Positions 53,502-61,773 of a DNA stretch of 61,773 nucleotides are shown here, in pieces. Source of the stretch: Acidobacteriaceae bacterium UBA1307. Its GTDB lineage: Bacteria > Acidobacteriota > Terriglobia > Terriglobales > Acidobacteriaceae. The first letter of the stretch is position 1, and the number at the start of each line of letters is the position of its first letter. The stretch covers positions 3,192-64,964 of the forward strand of contig DBTV01000017.1 in assembly GCA_002307235.1 (NCBI GenBank), given 5' to 3'. The notes below the pieces were generated by a model that was not told the origin of the DNA, did not search any database, and saw only the letters and a program-made list of their open reading frames with translations. A program made the translations under genes and the position numbers.

Positions 53502-54938
53502 CTATGCCCATCCTCCTCCAAGTGCACTGTAGAGCTGCACCAATGAAAGTGCCTCCTGCTGACGAGCGTTTACGAGGGACATTTCTTCGGATAGCAAGAT
53601 CGTGTTACTTGCAATGACCTCCAGATAGCTGGTCCTGCCATTGGTATATCGAACCTGAGCGAGATTGCGAATCTCTCTTGCCTCCGCCATTTTGTCTTCC
53701 TGGGCGATGCGGATCTCTCTGGATTTTCGGTAGGCAATCAGAGCATCAGAAACATCCTTAAAGGCGCTGGCGATCGTTTTTCGATAGGCAATCACTGTCT
53801 CCTTCTGTGTTTCCTTGGCGAGGCGCAGATTGTTCTTCAGCTTTCCGCCGGTGAAGAAGGGTTGACTGATGCCGACCGCGCCAAACCAGAATTGGCTGTC
53901 GGTGTTGAACAATTTGTCGAATTGGCTTGTCGCCGTTCCTCCGATGCCTGTAATGCTGACCTGAGGAAAGAACTGAGCGCGAGCCACGCCGATACGAGCA
54001 TTGGCGGCAATCATCTTCGCTTCTGCTTCCTGAATATCGGGTCGTCGCTCCAACAGTCCGGACGGGATGCCCGGAGGAATTTCCAGAGGATCAACCTGCG
54101 GGAGAGCCTTCGATTGTAGCGAGATTGGACTCCGATCAATGACGCCGGGGTTACGGCCAAGCAGAAGGGAAATATTGTTTTCTTCCTGATGCATCTGACG
54201 CTCCAGTGCTGGAAGAGCGGCTTTGGTTCCGTCGAGAAGTTGCTGGGCTCGATGGACCTCGGTCATGGTTGCCGATCCGACGCTTTCTCGGAGGGTAATA
54301 AGGCGAAGAGAGTCTTGCTGCGCATCAAGAGTCTTTCGTGTTATATCCAACTCGGCATCAAGACTCCGTAGCCGTATGTAAGAGGCGGTGACCTCAATGA
54401 CGACGGTGCTTAATGCCGCCCTGCGTCCCCACTCTGTGGCCAAAAGGTCGGCGCGCCCGGCTTCTGTCTGTCGGCGATAGAGTCCCCAGAAATCGAGGTT
54501 CCATGCGGCGTTGGCCGTCAGTCCGCCTCCGTGAAAAGTAGAAGGATAGGCTGCTCCCAGCGCATCTTTTGGAATTCCTATAGCGTCGTAAGCGGCACCT
54601 CCGCTTGCGGAGGGCAAGGATTGCGACCGCGCGATGCCGACCCGTGCCTGTTGCTCGAGCACACGCTGCGCTGCAATGCGCAGATCGTAATTATTGGTCA
54701 GAGCTTCCGTAATGAGCGTTTTCAGTTGTTCATCTCGGAAGACCTCGGACCACTTCCGATCGCCCAATGTGGTGGATGTATTCTTTGTGGAATTCTCTGC
54801 CGGTGCTGGTGTTGGCACAGCATCGCGGTAGACAGGCGGAGCCGTCACGACTGGCCTTTGATAATGAGGTCCTACCAGGCAGCCAGAGAAAAGGACGGTT
54901 GTCACGAGCGTGCTTCCCAGAAGCGTTAGTCGATTCAT
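53502..54938 (-). CDS. NodT-type efflux outer-membrane lipoprotein
   Basis: 478 residues from ATG 54938 (AAGGA 6 nt upstream). The lipobox LFSGC near residue 20 is followed by VGPHYQRP, the standard start of RND/ABC outer-membrane factors. Two OEP repeats (PF02321) have NNYDLRIAAQRVLEQQARVGIARSQSLPS near 90 and PSGLLERRPDIQEAEAKMIAANARIGVARAQFFPQVSI near 295. As a trimeric TolC-like channel it forms the exit duct of the export system encoded upstream. It is the last gene of the four-gene leftward operon. Confidence 0.93.
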   Translation of the reverse strand: MNRLTLLGSTLVTTVLFSGCLVGPHYQRPVVTAPPVYRDAVPTPAPAENSTKNTSTTLGDRKWSEVFRDEQLKTLITEALTNNYDLRIAAQRVLEQQARVGIARSQSLPSASGGAAYDAIGIPKDALGAAYPSTFHGGGLTANAAWNLDFWGLYRRQTEAGRADLLATEWGRRAALSTVVIEVTASYIRLRSLDAELDITRKTLDAQQDSLRLITLRESVGSATMTEVHRAQQLLDGTKAALPALERQMHQEENNISLLLGRNPGVIDRSPISLQSKALPQVDPLEIPPGIPSGLLERRPDIQEAEAKMIAANARIGVARAQFFPQVSITGIGGTATSQFDKLFNTDSQFWFGAVGISQPFFTGGKLKNNLRLAKETQKETVIAYRKTIASAFKDVSDALIAYRKSREIRIAQEDKMAEAREIRNLAQVRYTNGRTSYLEVIASNTILLSEEMSLVNARQQEALSLVQLYSALGGGWA

Positions 54939-55000
54939 ATTCATCCTTTGCAATGCATCTCTGGAGCATTTGCGGTAGAGAGCATTGGTGTCCGCATGCC

Positions 55001-56128
55001 TCACGGTTGAACCGTTCCAATCGATCGACGGAAACTGATCAATGCAGCGATAAAGAAGAGTGCGCCGATACCAAAAATGGCCAGGAATTGCGGCCAAACA
55101 ATGCCGAGGCCCGCGCCTCGATAGAGAATTGCCTGGGCCATGGTGACGAAGTGTGTGGTGGGTGCTAGAAGCATGATCTTCTGTACAAGAAGAGGCATGC
55201 TCGCCTGCGGGGTAAGCGAGCCAGAGAGCACTTCCAGCGGAAGCAGCACAAGAATGACGAGAAGTCCAAACTGAGGCATGGAACGAGAGATGGTTCCCAT
55301 GAGGATTCCCATGGATGTCGTGGCGAAGAGAGTAATCAGTAGACCGAAAAGGAACAAGAGTACGGAGCCGGTGATGTTGATCCCGATGAATCCGCGCACC
55401 ATGACTTCAAGTGCGAAGACTGCTGCCACCATGACCACGACGGCCATGGACCACACCTTGGAGGCGACAATCTCGAAGGGCGTAAGCGGCATGACGAGGA
55501 GATGCTCGATGGTTCCGTGCTCGCGTTCGCGCACCAGCGCCGCCCCCGAAAGAATGATCGAAAGCATGGTGACGTTGTTGATGAGTTCCATGACGCCTGC
55601 ATACCAGGCCTGAATCAGATTGGGGTTGTAGAGCATACGCGCATCGAGCGCGATGGGCAGCGGGGAGGCTGCTCTGTAGCCGCGCGCAAAGTCGCTCACA
55701 TCACCATTGATGATGCTTTGCATATAAACAGAACCTATGTAGGCTTCGCTTACCAGCGTGGCATCGACGTTGAGTTGAAGGTCGGGTTCTCGACCAGCCA
55801 TGACATCGCGTTGAAAGTTTGGCGGGATATCGAGCGTGAAGCTGTATGTTCCACGGTTCATCCCTTGACTCGCGTTTTTCTGCGAAGTGATGACAGGTGA
55901 CATGAAATAGGGAGGGTAGAGACTGTCTGCGATGCGCATCGAAAGTGGCGTCTGATCCTCGTCTACGATAGCAACGGGAGCGCTTTGCAGTGTTTCGGGC
56001 TGACCTTTGGCTGCGATATAGATATCGAAAGAGAAAGCGAATGCAATGAGGATGAGCATTGCAGGATCGCGGTACAAACTGCGGAATTCCTTAATGCCAA
56101 GGTGGAAGATATTGATGAAGGTCGTCAT
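55001..56128 (-). CDS. ABC-2 type permease (YhhJ-like)
   Basis: 375 residues. An N-terminal membrane helix (LYRDPAMLILIAFAFSFDIYI) and a ~150-residue periplasmic loop (SAPVAIVDEDQTPLSMRIADSLYPPYF ... NPNLIQAWYAGVMELINN) are followed by a five-helix C-terminal membrane block containing REREHGTIEHLLVMPLTPFEIVASK, typical of ABC2_membrane_3 (PF12698). It begins 4 bp after the RbbA-type gene and is the second membrane subunit of the exporter. Its role is efflux of an unidentified compound. Confidence 0.9.
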   Translation of the reverse strand: MTTFINIFHLGIKEFRSLYRDPAMLILIAFAFSFDIYIAAKGQPETLQSAPVAIVDEDQTPLSMRIADSLYPPYFMSPVITSQKNASQGMNRGTYSFTLDIPPNFQRDVMAGREPDLQLNVDATLVSEAYIGSVYMQSIINGDVSDFARGYRAASPLPIALDARMLYNPNLIQAWYAGVMELINNVTMLSIILSGAALVREREHGTIEHLLVMPLTPFEIVASKVWSMAVVVMVAAVFALEVMVRGFIGINITGSVLLFLFGLLITLFATTSMGILMGTISRSMPQFGLLVILVLLPLEVLSGSLTPQASMPLLVQKIMLLAPTTHFVTMAQAILYRGAGLGIVWPQFLAIFGIGALFFIAALISFRRSIGTVQP

Positions 56129-56132
56129 GCGG

Positions 56133-58889
56133 TTATGCTCCTTGCTTTTTGAGCAGCAGGATGCTGGAGATAGTCAGTAATGGAATCATTGCGAGAAGAA
56201 TGAAGAAGGAAGCTGAGAGTTCCGAGAATCCAATCCCTTTGGAAAATGCTCCTCGTGCTATGGTGAGAAAGTAAGTGGTCGGATAGATCCTCCCTATCAC
56301 GGAACCCGCTCCAGAAAGGGATGAAACAGGGTAGAGAAGACCGGAGAATTGCAGGGCGGGAAGCACCGTTCCGATTGCAGTTCCAAAGATGGCGGCAATC
56401 TGGCTATCCATGAATGTGGACATGAGCAAGCCAAGTCCTGTGGCGCAAACAACGTAGAGAAGAGCGCCCGTTGCCAGAGCGAAGAAGCTGCCGGAGATGG
56501 GCACTTTAAACAGGAACAAAGCCAAAATGGTCATCAGTACAAAATTCGCCATGCCAACAGCGATATAGGGTAATTGTTTGCCAATAAGAAACTCCATCTT
56601 TGTGACTGGTGTTACATAGAGATTGAGGATGGAGCCAAGTTCCTTTTCGCGTACGACGCCAAGAGCGGTAAGGATGGCAGGAATAAAAATGAGTAAGAGG
56701 GGAATAACAGCAGGTACCATCGCTGTGACACTCGATACGTTTGGGTTATATAGAAAGCGAGTTTCCAGATTAAAGATCGGTCTGGCATTGATCCCGAGAC
56801 GGTGCGTGGCAAGATTGATGAGATACAGGTAGTGCATCGATTCTACATAGCCCAATACGGTTTCAGCTCGCTGCGGCATGGCTCCATCTACCCAAAGACC
56901 GATGGAGGGACGTGCCCCGCGATGCAGGTCCTGTCCGTAGTTTTGCGGAATCTCAACAGCAAAAGTAAGTTCCCCGCTGCGAATGCGCCGATCGAGATCG
57001 TCATAATCCGAGATCGATGCTCGTTCGATAAAGTACGGTGAGCCGGAGAGATTCAACGCATAGCTCTGGCTGGCAGCAGTCTGATCGCGGTCAAGGATGG
57101 CATACGAGACGTTGTTCACGTCGAGGCTGATCCCGTAGCCAATGACGATCATAAGCAAGACCGTTCCACCAAGAGCGAGAGCGAGGCGAATAGGGTCGCG
57201 GCGAAGTTCAAGTGTTTCTCGATATGCATAAGTCAAGAGTCTTTGCAGGCTGAATGTGGAAGTCTTTTGCGATTGTTTTTGAGACTTATTGGAAGGCGAG
57301 GATGGCTTGCTCGCTTGGGCAGAGATGTCGATAGGTGCGTTGGCTTTTTCTGTCGGGGTTTGTGCTTTGACGAGGTAGTCGATAAAAGCCGCTTCGAGCG
57401 TCTCGAGTCCGCTGGTTGCGACGAGCGCGGCTGGTTCGCCTGTGGTTAGGATTTGTCCAGCGTTCATCAGCGATATGCGGTCGCAGCGCGCAGCCTCGTC
57501 CATGAAGTGGGTCGAGATGAAGATGGTCACTCCGTCGTTGCGAGAGAGTCCAAGCATCAATTCCCAGAAGGTGTCCCTGGCTATGGGGTCCACACCAGAG
57601 GTCGGTTCATCGAGGATCAGCATAGACGGGCGATGGATCACCGCAACAGCCAGGGACAGCCGCTGGCGAATACCCAGGGGCAATTCATCCGGCAACTGAT
57701 CCAGCACAGTGGCTAGTCCGAATCGCTGCGTCATCTCATTCACGCGGGCATCGATTTCTGCTACAGGCACTTCATAGAGTTGCGCGTGAAGAAGCAAATT
57801 CTGAAGAACTGTGAGCTCTGTGTAAAGCGAGAACGCCTGCGACATATAACCAACGTGACGGCGTACCTCAAGATCTCCGGCACTGACTGGCTTGCCAAAG
57901 AGAAGCGCCTGCCCGTCGCTTGCCTTCAACAGACCTGTAAGCATCTTCATGGTGGTAGATTTTCCGCAGCCGTTCGAGCCGAGAAAACCGAAGATTTCGC
58001 CGCGACGAACGGTCAGAGATACATGGTCTACGGCCATGAACTTACCGAATTTCTTGGTCAGGTCTCGGGCTTCGATCACGACCTGGGCATCCGGCTGTCG
58101 CGGCGGAATCACAAACTCACGGTGTCCCTTACGTTGATTCTCAGGCAGCAATTGAATGAATGCTTCCTCCAGTGTTGTCCGCCCCGTTGTCTCTTTTAAC
58201 TCGTGCGCTGATCCAGTCGTGAGCACGCGCCCAGCGTTCATGGCAATGAGCAAGTCGAATCCTTCTGCCTCCTCCATGTAGGCGGTGGCGATAATCACGC
58301 TCATTCCTGAGCGGCGTTCGCGGATGCTCTTGATCAAATCCCAGAATTCGCGGCGTGAAAGCGGATCGACTCCTGTGGTGGGTTCATCGAGAACAAGAAG
58401 ATCTGGATCGTGAATCAGCGAGCAGCAGATGCCAAGCTTCTGCTTCATTCCGCCGGAAAGCATTCCAACAGCTCGGTCGCGGAATGCCTTGAGCCCGGTG
58501 CTCGCGAGCAGTTCTTCAATGTGCTCTTTGCGCTCGCTTGCCATCAACCCAAAAAGCCTCCCGAAGAAGTCGAGGTTCTCATCGACGGAAAGTGTTGGAT
58601 AGAGGTTCTTGCCGAGGCCTTGTGGCATATAGGCAATGCGAGGGCAGACACTTCTGCGATGGGAGTGATCTCTCATGTCCCCGCCCAAGACTTCGATTGT
58701 TCCCTTTTGCATTTTTACCGCGCCGGAGATAAGGCCCAGAATCGTCGATTTTCCGGTGCCATCAGGGCCTATGAAACCGACCATCTTGCCGGCAGGGATA
58801 TCCAGACTGACGTTGTTTACAGCGGTTGTTGCCCCATAGAGGTGCGCTACATTGTGCAAGCGCGCAACCGGTGCAGAGGTGTTGGTCAT
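56133..58889 (-). CDS. RbbA-type ABC protein: two ATPase domains fused to an ABC-2 permease
   Basis: 918 residues. ATPase 1 has Walker A GPDGTGKST near 38 and signature MLSGGMKQKLG near 143, with Walker B LLVLDEPTTGVDP. ATPase 2 has Walker A GSNGCGKST near 303, signature LPLGIRQRLSLA near 405 and MLILDEPTSGVDP. A membrane domain from ~560 has a large periplasmic loop and five C-terminal helices. This is the YhiH/RbbA architecture found with YhiI and YhhJ homologues. It is translationally coupled to the HlyD-type gene (ATGA overlap at 58886-58889). It powers the efflux complex; the ribosome-associated role claimed for E. coli RbbA cannot be assessed here. Confidence 0.9.
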   Translation of the reverse strand: MTNTSAPVARLHNVAHLYGATTAVNNVSLDIPAGKMVGFIGPDGTGKSTILGLISGAVKMQKGTIEVLGGDMRDHSHRRSVCPRIAYMPQGLGKNLYPTLSVDENLDFFGRLFGLMASERKEHIEELLASTGLKAFRDRAVGMLSGGMKQKLGICCSLIHDPDLLVLDEPTTGVDPLSRREFWDLIKSIRERRSGMSVIIATAYMEEAEGFDLLIAMNAGRVLTTGSAHELKETTGRTTLEEAFIQLLPENQRKGHREFVIPPRQPDAQVVIEARDLTKKFGKFMAVDHVSLTVRRGEIFGFLGSNGCGKSTTMKMLTGLLKASDGQALLFGKPVSAGDLEVRRHVGYMSQAFSLYTELTVLQNLLLHAQLYEVPVAEIDARVNEMTQRFGLATVLDQLPDELPLGIRQRLSLAVAVIHRPSMLILDEPTSGVDPIARDTFWELMLGLSRNDGVTIFISTHFMDEAARCDRISLMNAGQILTTGEPAALVATSGLETLEAAFIDYLVKAQTPTEKANAPIDISAQASKPSSPSNKSQKQSQKTSTFSLQRLLTYAYRETLELRRDPIRLALALGGTVLLMIVIGYGISLDVNNVSYAILDRDQTAASQSYALNLSGSPYFIERASISDYDDLDRRIRSGELTFAVEIPQNYGQDLHRGARPSIGLWVDGAMPQRAETVLGYVESMHYLYLINLATHRLGINARPIFNLETRFLYNPNVSSVTAMVPAVIPLLLIFIPAILTALGVVREKELGSILNLYVTPVTKMEFLIGKQLPYIAVGMANFVLMTILALFLFKVPISGSFFALATGALLYVVCATGLGLLMSTFMDSQIAAIFGTAIGTVLPALQFSGLLYPVSSLSGAGSVIGRIYPTTYFLTIARGAFSKGIGFSELSASFFILLAMIPLLTISSILLLKKQGA

Positions 58890-60259
58890 CGCTGTGACCT
58901 GACGGTCAGTTCAGTGGGCCAGGCGACGTTAGGATCAAGACGGACATAGGCCATTCCCGGCACTCCAGACTTGATTTGTGAGGCGTGTTGGCGCAAGATC
59001 TCTGGGTCGATCCGTGCCTTGACGCGAAAGACCAACTTCTCGCGTTCACTCTGGGTCTCCACAGATTTTGGCGTGAACTGCGCAACGCTCGCGACAAATG
59101 TTACTGTCGCCGGAATCACATCTTTTGGAGATGCATCGAGAACGACATGAACCTCAGATCCGATAGACACCCGGCCCGCAGATGCTTCTGGAAGAAAGAA
59201 GGTAATTGTTACATCGCTCAGATCAATCATGCTGAGCACCTTACCGCCAGCTCCGACAACTTCTCCCAGCTGAGCAATGCGGTATTGAACCCTTCCGCTT
59301 CGTACTGCTTTTAATACAGTGTCGTCAATTTGTGCCTGAATCTGGCCTTCCGATGCCTGTATTGCTGCAACATGAGACTGCGCCCCAAAAATCTGATAAT
59401 TCGCGGCATTAATTGTGGACTGTAATGCTTGTAGCTGCGCCTTTGCAGAAGCAACAGCTGCGGTTGCCTCGCGTCGGCGCGCAACTTCTTCATCAAGTTC
59501 CTGCATCGATGCCGCGTGATGTCCAGTAAGAATACGGGTCCGCTCTTCGGTTTTTTCGGCGACTGCCAATTCTGCCTCGCGTTGGACAACGATTGCAGCT
59601 TCTGCGGACCTTTCGCTTTCATGTTGTGCAACGAGCGCTATTGCGGTGTTTGTTGCGTTACGCGCCTGAGACTCTTCAGCCTGTGCCTGTCTCAGTTGTG
59701 CACGGAGCACGTCGGTATCCATCCTGGCGACTACCTGCCCAGCGATAACAACGTCGCCCTCATCCGCATACATTGCACGGATGCGACCTGGAGATTTTGC
59801 CGCGATGTCCAGTTCAACAGCTTCAATGCGCCCGTTTCCGCTGGCGAAGCCCTCTCCCAGCCCTTTTGCATGGTAGTGCTGCCAAATAAAGTAGCCTGCG
59901 ACCGCGGCGGCCGCGAGCAATAGAACGCCGATGGCTGGCTTGAGATACCGGCGCGCCTTGTCGCTCATACTGGGCGGCGCGGGCGCCGCGCCTTTTGTCG
60001 GTGAATGCTCGGAAGCGCTCGCCTTTTGTGTGTCTTCTTTTTTTGAGGTATTCTGCGTAGGATCCTGCTTGGCTGGAGCGTCTGGTACATGAGCGGCTGT
60101 TATCGATGGCTTTGTGTTAGAAAACTGCCCCGCTCCGACGTCCTCTTGATGACGATTTTTGGATTTTTCTGCATCGACGTTGTTGGTTTCTTGATCTGTG
60201 GGTGAGTCTGGAGAAGATAGCGGAGTGCTCGGATCTTTAGCTTCTATGTTCATGACCAT
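58886..60259 (-). CDS. HlyD-family periplasmic adaptor with long cytoplasmic N-terminal extension
   Basis: 457 residues from ATG 60259 (GAAGGC upstream). A ~104-residue polar, Ser/Thr/Pro/Lys-rich N-terminal tail precedes the membrane helix (YLKPAIGVLLLAAAAVAGYFIW, ~105-126). Then comes the biotinyl-lipoyl-like segment GRIEAVELDIAAKSPGRIRAMYADEGDVVIAGQVVARMD, a long coiled-coil hairpin (QLRQAQAEESQARNATNTA ... EEVARRREATAAVASAKAQLQAL), the return lipoyl half and the membrane-proximal barrel. It links the ABC pump to the NodT-type channel. YhiI-like adaptors normally have a very short cytoplasmic end, so the extension is unusual. Confidence 0.9.
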   Translation of the reverse strand: MVMNIEAKDPSTPLSSPDSPTDQETNNVDAEKSKNRHQEDVGAGQFSNTKPSITAAHVPDAPAKQDPTQNTSKKEDTQKASASEHSPTKGAAPAPPSMSDKARRYLKPAIGVLLLAAAAVAGYFIWQHYHAKGLGEGFASGNGRIEAVELDIAAKSPGRIRAMYADEGDVVIAGQVVARMDTDVLRAQLRQAQAEESQARNATNTAIALVAQHESERSAEAAIVVQREAELAVAEKTEERTRILTGHHAASMQELDEEVARRREATAAVASAKAQLQALQSTINAANYQIFGAQSHVAAIQASEGQIQAQIDDTVLKAVRSGRVQYRIAQLGEVVGAGGKVLSMIDLSDVTITFFLPEASAGRVSIGSEVHVVLDASPKDVIPATVTFVASVAQFTPKSVETQSEREKLVFRVKARIDPEILRQHASQIKSGVPGMAYVRLDPNVAWPTELTVRSQR

Positions 60260-60582
60260 TGCGCCTTCTTGCGATGCCCAATCCATCGGCTGGCGAGGGT
60301 GGGGCATCTCCAAGCACTAAGTCTCAAGTGGGCATTCAATGCCATGCGACTGCACTCATCATGGGAGAGAATGTGTTGGCCTCAAGCATCTTCGACTCCA
60401 ACAGAACTGGCTGAAAATGCTAGGGTGAACTTTCTGCATCCTTGACTAATCAGGACCAGAAGGCTCATAGGCTGAGGTAAAAAGATAGCTTGGCATCATC
60501 CCATTCGACGGGCATGACTGAGGGTTTGATTATTGCGTGGATCGGACCGATGGACTTGGATCACGTCTTCGCAAAATATCCC
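60260..60582. other. 323-bp leader/intergenic region upstream of the export operon
   Basis: No gene is found. The ribosome site for the adaptor gene lies at its left end. It separates the adaptor from the small repeat-peptide gene on the same strand. I see no strong terminator, so read-through from one to the other is possible. Confidence 0.45.
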
Positions 60583-60792
60583 TTACCACTTCAAAATGAG
60601 TCCCATGCATCTCGGATCCTCCATCGTGATTGAAACGTTATTGCAGCGGCAGTCTTCGACCTCCGTCGTTGCTCGTGGTTGAAGAGACCTGCATCTCGGA
60701 TCTTCTACTCCTCGCACCATGTAATCGAGAAGGTTCGAGTAGCGGCAATCTTCCGTATCAGCTACTACGATTTTGCATCGAGATTCTTCCAT
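60583..60792 (-). CDS. Small cysteine-containing repeat peptide (69 residues), unknown
   Basis: ATG 60792 is preceded by TGAGG at 7-nt spacing, and the frame ends with TAA at 60583. Five related pentads recur at residues 2 (EESRC), 14 (EDCRY), 30 (EDPRC), 46 (EDCRC) and 58 (EDPRC), with symmetric spacing 12-16-16-12. Six cysteines are at 6, 16, 34, 48, 50 and 62. The corresponding DNA units differ within the pentads by silent changes (GAG/GAA, GAT/GAC), which favours a coding role. There is no signal peptide or membrane segment. It might be a metal-binding peptide or a modified-peptide precursor; the export operon lies downstream on the same strand. The family is not recognised. Confidence 0.5.
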   Translation of the reverse strand: MEESRCKIVVADTEDCRYSNLLDYMVRGVEDPRCRSLQPRATTEVEDCRCNNVSITMEDPRCMGLILKW

Positions 60793-61047
60793 GTTTTGGC
60801 CTCATATGCGCGATGGTTATTGGGCTGATCGCTTGCTGTATGAACCTGTATAAGGTTGACGCATCCCATGAGGTTCTATCTGCTCAATAGTGCACACTTC
60901 GCTGGGCCCCCTATCGGGTCCGCGTCACTGTCTGGCCTTGCCTCGAAAAACGTTCCCCATAGATCGCTCTGAGATACTTGCGAAGAAGCGTAAGCGTCAT
61001 CTGACGACCGTCTTGTGTGAGGCTGGATTCTGACCGACGATGACAGA

Positions 61048-61443
61048 GTGAGCGAAGTCATCGAAGGTGATAGCAAGCCAGTTGCGCCGAAGCGCGTATT
61101 CCGTTCGGCAGAGGAGAAGCGCCGCATAGTGGAGGCGACCTTCGCGCCGGGCACGTCGATTGCGCGGGTGGCGCGCGAGCACGGCGTGAACTCCAATCAG
61201 GTTTTTCAGTGGCGCTACGAGTATCGCAAGGGCATTCTTGGCAACGGTCCGAAGTCTCGTACGAAGTTGCTTCCGGTCGTGGTTGAAGAGACAGCGTTAA
61301 GCAGCGTAGAAGCCGCGGCAGTGCCACTGGCGCATGAGAACACCGCGATTCGCATCGAGTTTTCTGGCGGCATTTCTATTCAGATCAGCGCAGAGACGGA
61401 TCTGCATTTGCTACGCACGATCGTGGAGATGCTGCGCTCGTGA
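61048..61443 (+). CDS. tnpA: IS66-family accessory protein TnpA
   Basis: 131 residues with a GTG start (ACAGAGTGAGC; the ribosome site is weak). The N-terminal helix-turn-helix RVFRSAEEKRRIVEATFAPGTSIARVAREHGVNSNQVFQWRYEYRKG is the transposase IS3/IS911/IS66 HTH family (PF01527). The C-terminal part AIRIEFSGGISIQISAETDLHLLRTIVEMLR is characteristic of IS66 TnpA. It overlaps tnpB by 4 bases. Confidence 0.92.
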   Translation: MSEVIEGDSKPVAPKRVFRSAEEKRRIVEATFAPGTSIARVAREHGVNSNQVFQWRYEYRKGILGNGPKSRTKLLPVVVEETALSSVEAAAVPLAHENTAIRIEFSGGISIQISAETDLHLLRTIVEMLRS

Positions 61444-61773
61444 TCGATCTTCCTCCTGGCACGCGCATCTGGATCGCTGCAGGCTTTACCGACATGCGGC
61501 GCGGATTTCTCGGTCTCAGCACGATGGTAGAGACTGTGCTCAAGCAGGCACCATACTCTGGCCACGTCTTCGTCTTTCGCGGCAAGCGCGGTGATCTGAT
61601 CAAGGTGCTTTGGTTCGATGGCGACGGTCTGTGCCTGCTGCAGAAGCGTCTTGAGCGTGGACGATTTGTTTGGCCGCAAGCTACAGAGGGAACGGTGTCG
61701 CTCACGCGTGCGCAGTTATCGATGCTGCTTGAAGGTATTGATTGGCGTCAGCCTGCGCGTACATGGCAACCGC
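61440..61773 (+). CDS. tnpB: IS66-family accessory protein TnpB (3'-truncated by window end)
   Basis: GTG at 61440 overlaps the tnpA stop. The visible 111 codons read IDLPPGTRIWIAAGFTDMRRG, LKQAPYSGHVFVFRGKRGDLIK, LWFDGDGLCLLQKRLERGRF and LSMLLEGIDWRQP, an almost complete IS66 Orf2/TnpB protein (PF05717). The frame is still open at base 61773. TnpB is required for transposition together with TnpC; its biochemical role is not known. Confidence 0.95.
   Translation, partial: MIDLPPGTRIWIAAGFTDMRRGFLGLSTMVETVLKQAPYSGHVFVFRGKRGDLIKVLWFDGDGLCLLQKRLERGRFVWPQATEGTVSLTRAQLSMLLEGIDWRQPARTWQP

Larger units (their letters stand above)
60990..61773 (+). mobile_element. IS66-family insertion sequence, left part (runs off the window)
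   Basis: The left end GTAAGCGTCATCTGACGACC at 60990 has the GTAAGCG terminus typical of IS66-family inverted repeats. tnpA and tnpB follow in the standard order; tnpC and the right end lie beyond base 61773. IS66 elements make 8-bp target duplications, so GAAGAAGC (60982-60989) should recur after the right end. Confidence 0.85.

Noticed and set aside
60583..60792. CRISPR-like interpretation of the repeat region
   Set aside because: Units are imperfect, unequal in spacing (36-48 nt between pentads) and read in one open frame. There are no identical direct repeats with unique spacers and no cas genes nearby.

Overview
The window looks like chromosomal DNA of an acidobacterium (Acidobacteriota, probably Terriglobia/Acidobacteriaceae). 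This is an inference, since there is no rRNA or tRNA here. It rests on very large Oar-like TonB-dependent receptors with an N-terminal carboxypeptidase-regulatory-like domain, a membrane-anchored winged-helix regulator of a type common in that phylum, the yicC-gmk-rpoZ-coaBC gene order, Gram-negative LPS heptose genes and high GC.

Layout. 1-2.6 kb: putrescine synthesis from agmatine (aguB end, aguA), tadA and an MscS channel. 2.8-5 kb: a fused alpha+beta E1 2-oxoacid dehydrogenase. 5.1-10.3 kb: an LPS core/heptose block (GT9 glycosyltransferase, gmhB, hldE, MsbA-type exporter). 10.3-14.9 kb: housekeeping genes (yicC, gmk, rpoZ, osmC-like, coaBC, family 4 uracil-DNA glycosylase). 15-24 kb: two HAD phosphatases, a GSG-repeat DUF4097 protein, a CNNM/CBS protein, PPK2, a dipeptide ABC permease pair in opposed orientation, a YfcE phosphodiesterase and a CAP-domain protein. 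24.5-27.2 kb: small membrane, OmpA-like and Gln-rich envelope proteins. 27.4-36.5 kb: a carbohydrate locus (membrane regulator, GH92, TonB-dependent receptor, GH28).

36.7-44.6 kb is the most interesting part: a compact iron/heme acquisition island. It holds fur, a small CCPCG protein, an STN-domain heme-type TonB receptor, a FecI-like ECF sigma factor, a TonB-like protein, HutX and HutW (radical-SAM heme-degradation enzyme). No FecR anti-sigma factor and no inner-membrane heme ABC transporter are present. The same inverted repeat, TTGCGA-N5-TCGCAA, lies just downstream of a good promoter for the sigma gene and at the 5' end of fur, so it is a candidate Fur operator. A separate 57-nt motif occurs three times, each time in the sense orientation of an iron-island transcript (fur, the small CCPCG gene, the sigma gene).

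45-51 kb: an M28 peptidase with one frameshift followed by an Oar-like receptor with one in-frame amber codon. These are two adjacent lesions in otherwise intact genes. 51.2-60.3 kb: an OmpA-like protein with Ig-like repeats and a four-gene export operon (HlyD-type adaptor, RbbA-type double-ATPase fusion, ABC-2 permease, NodT-type outer-membrane factor). Upstream of that operon, on the same strand, is a 69-residue cysteine-containing repeat peptide gene. The window ends inside an IS66-family insertion sequence.
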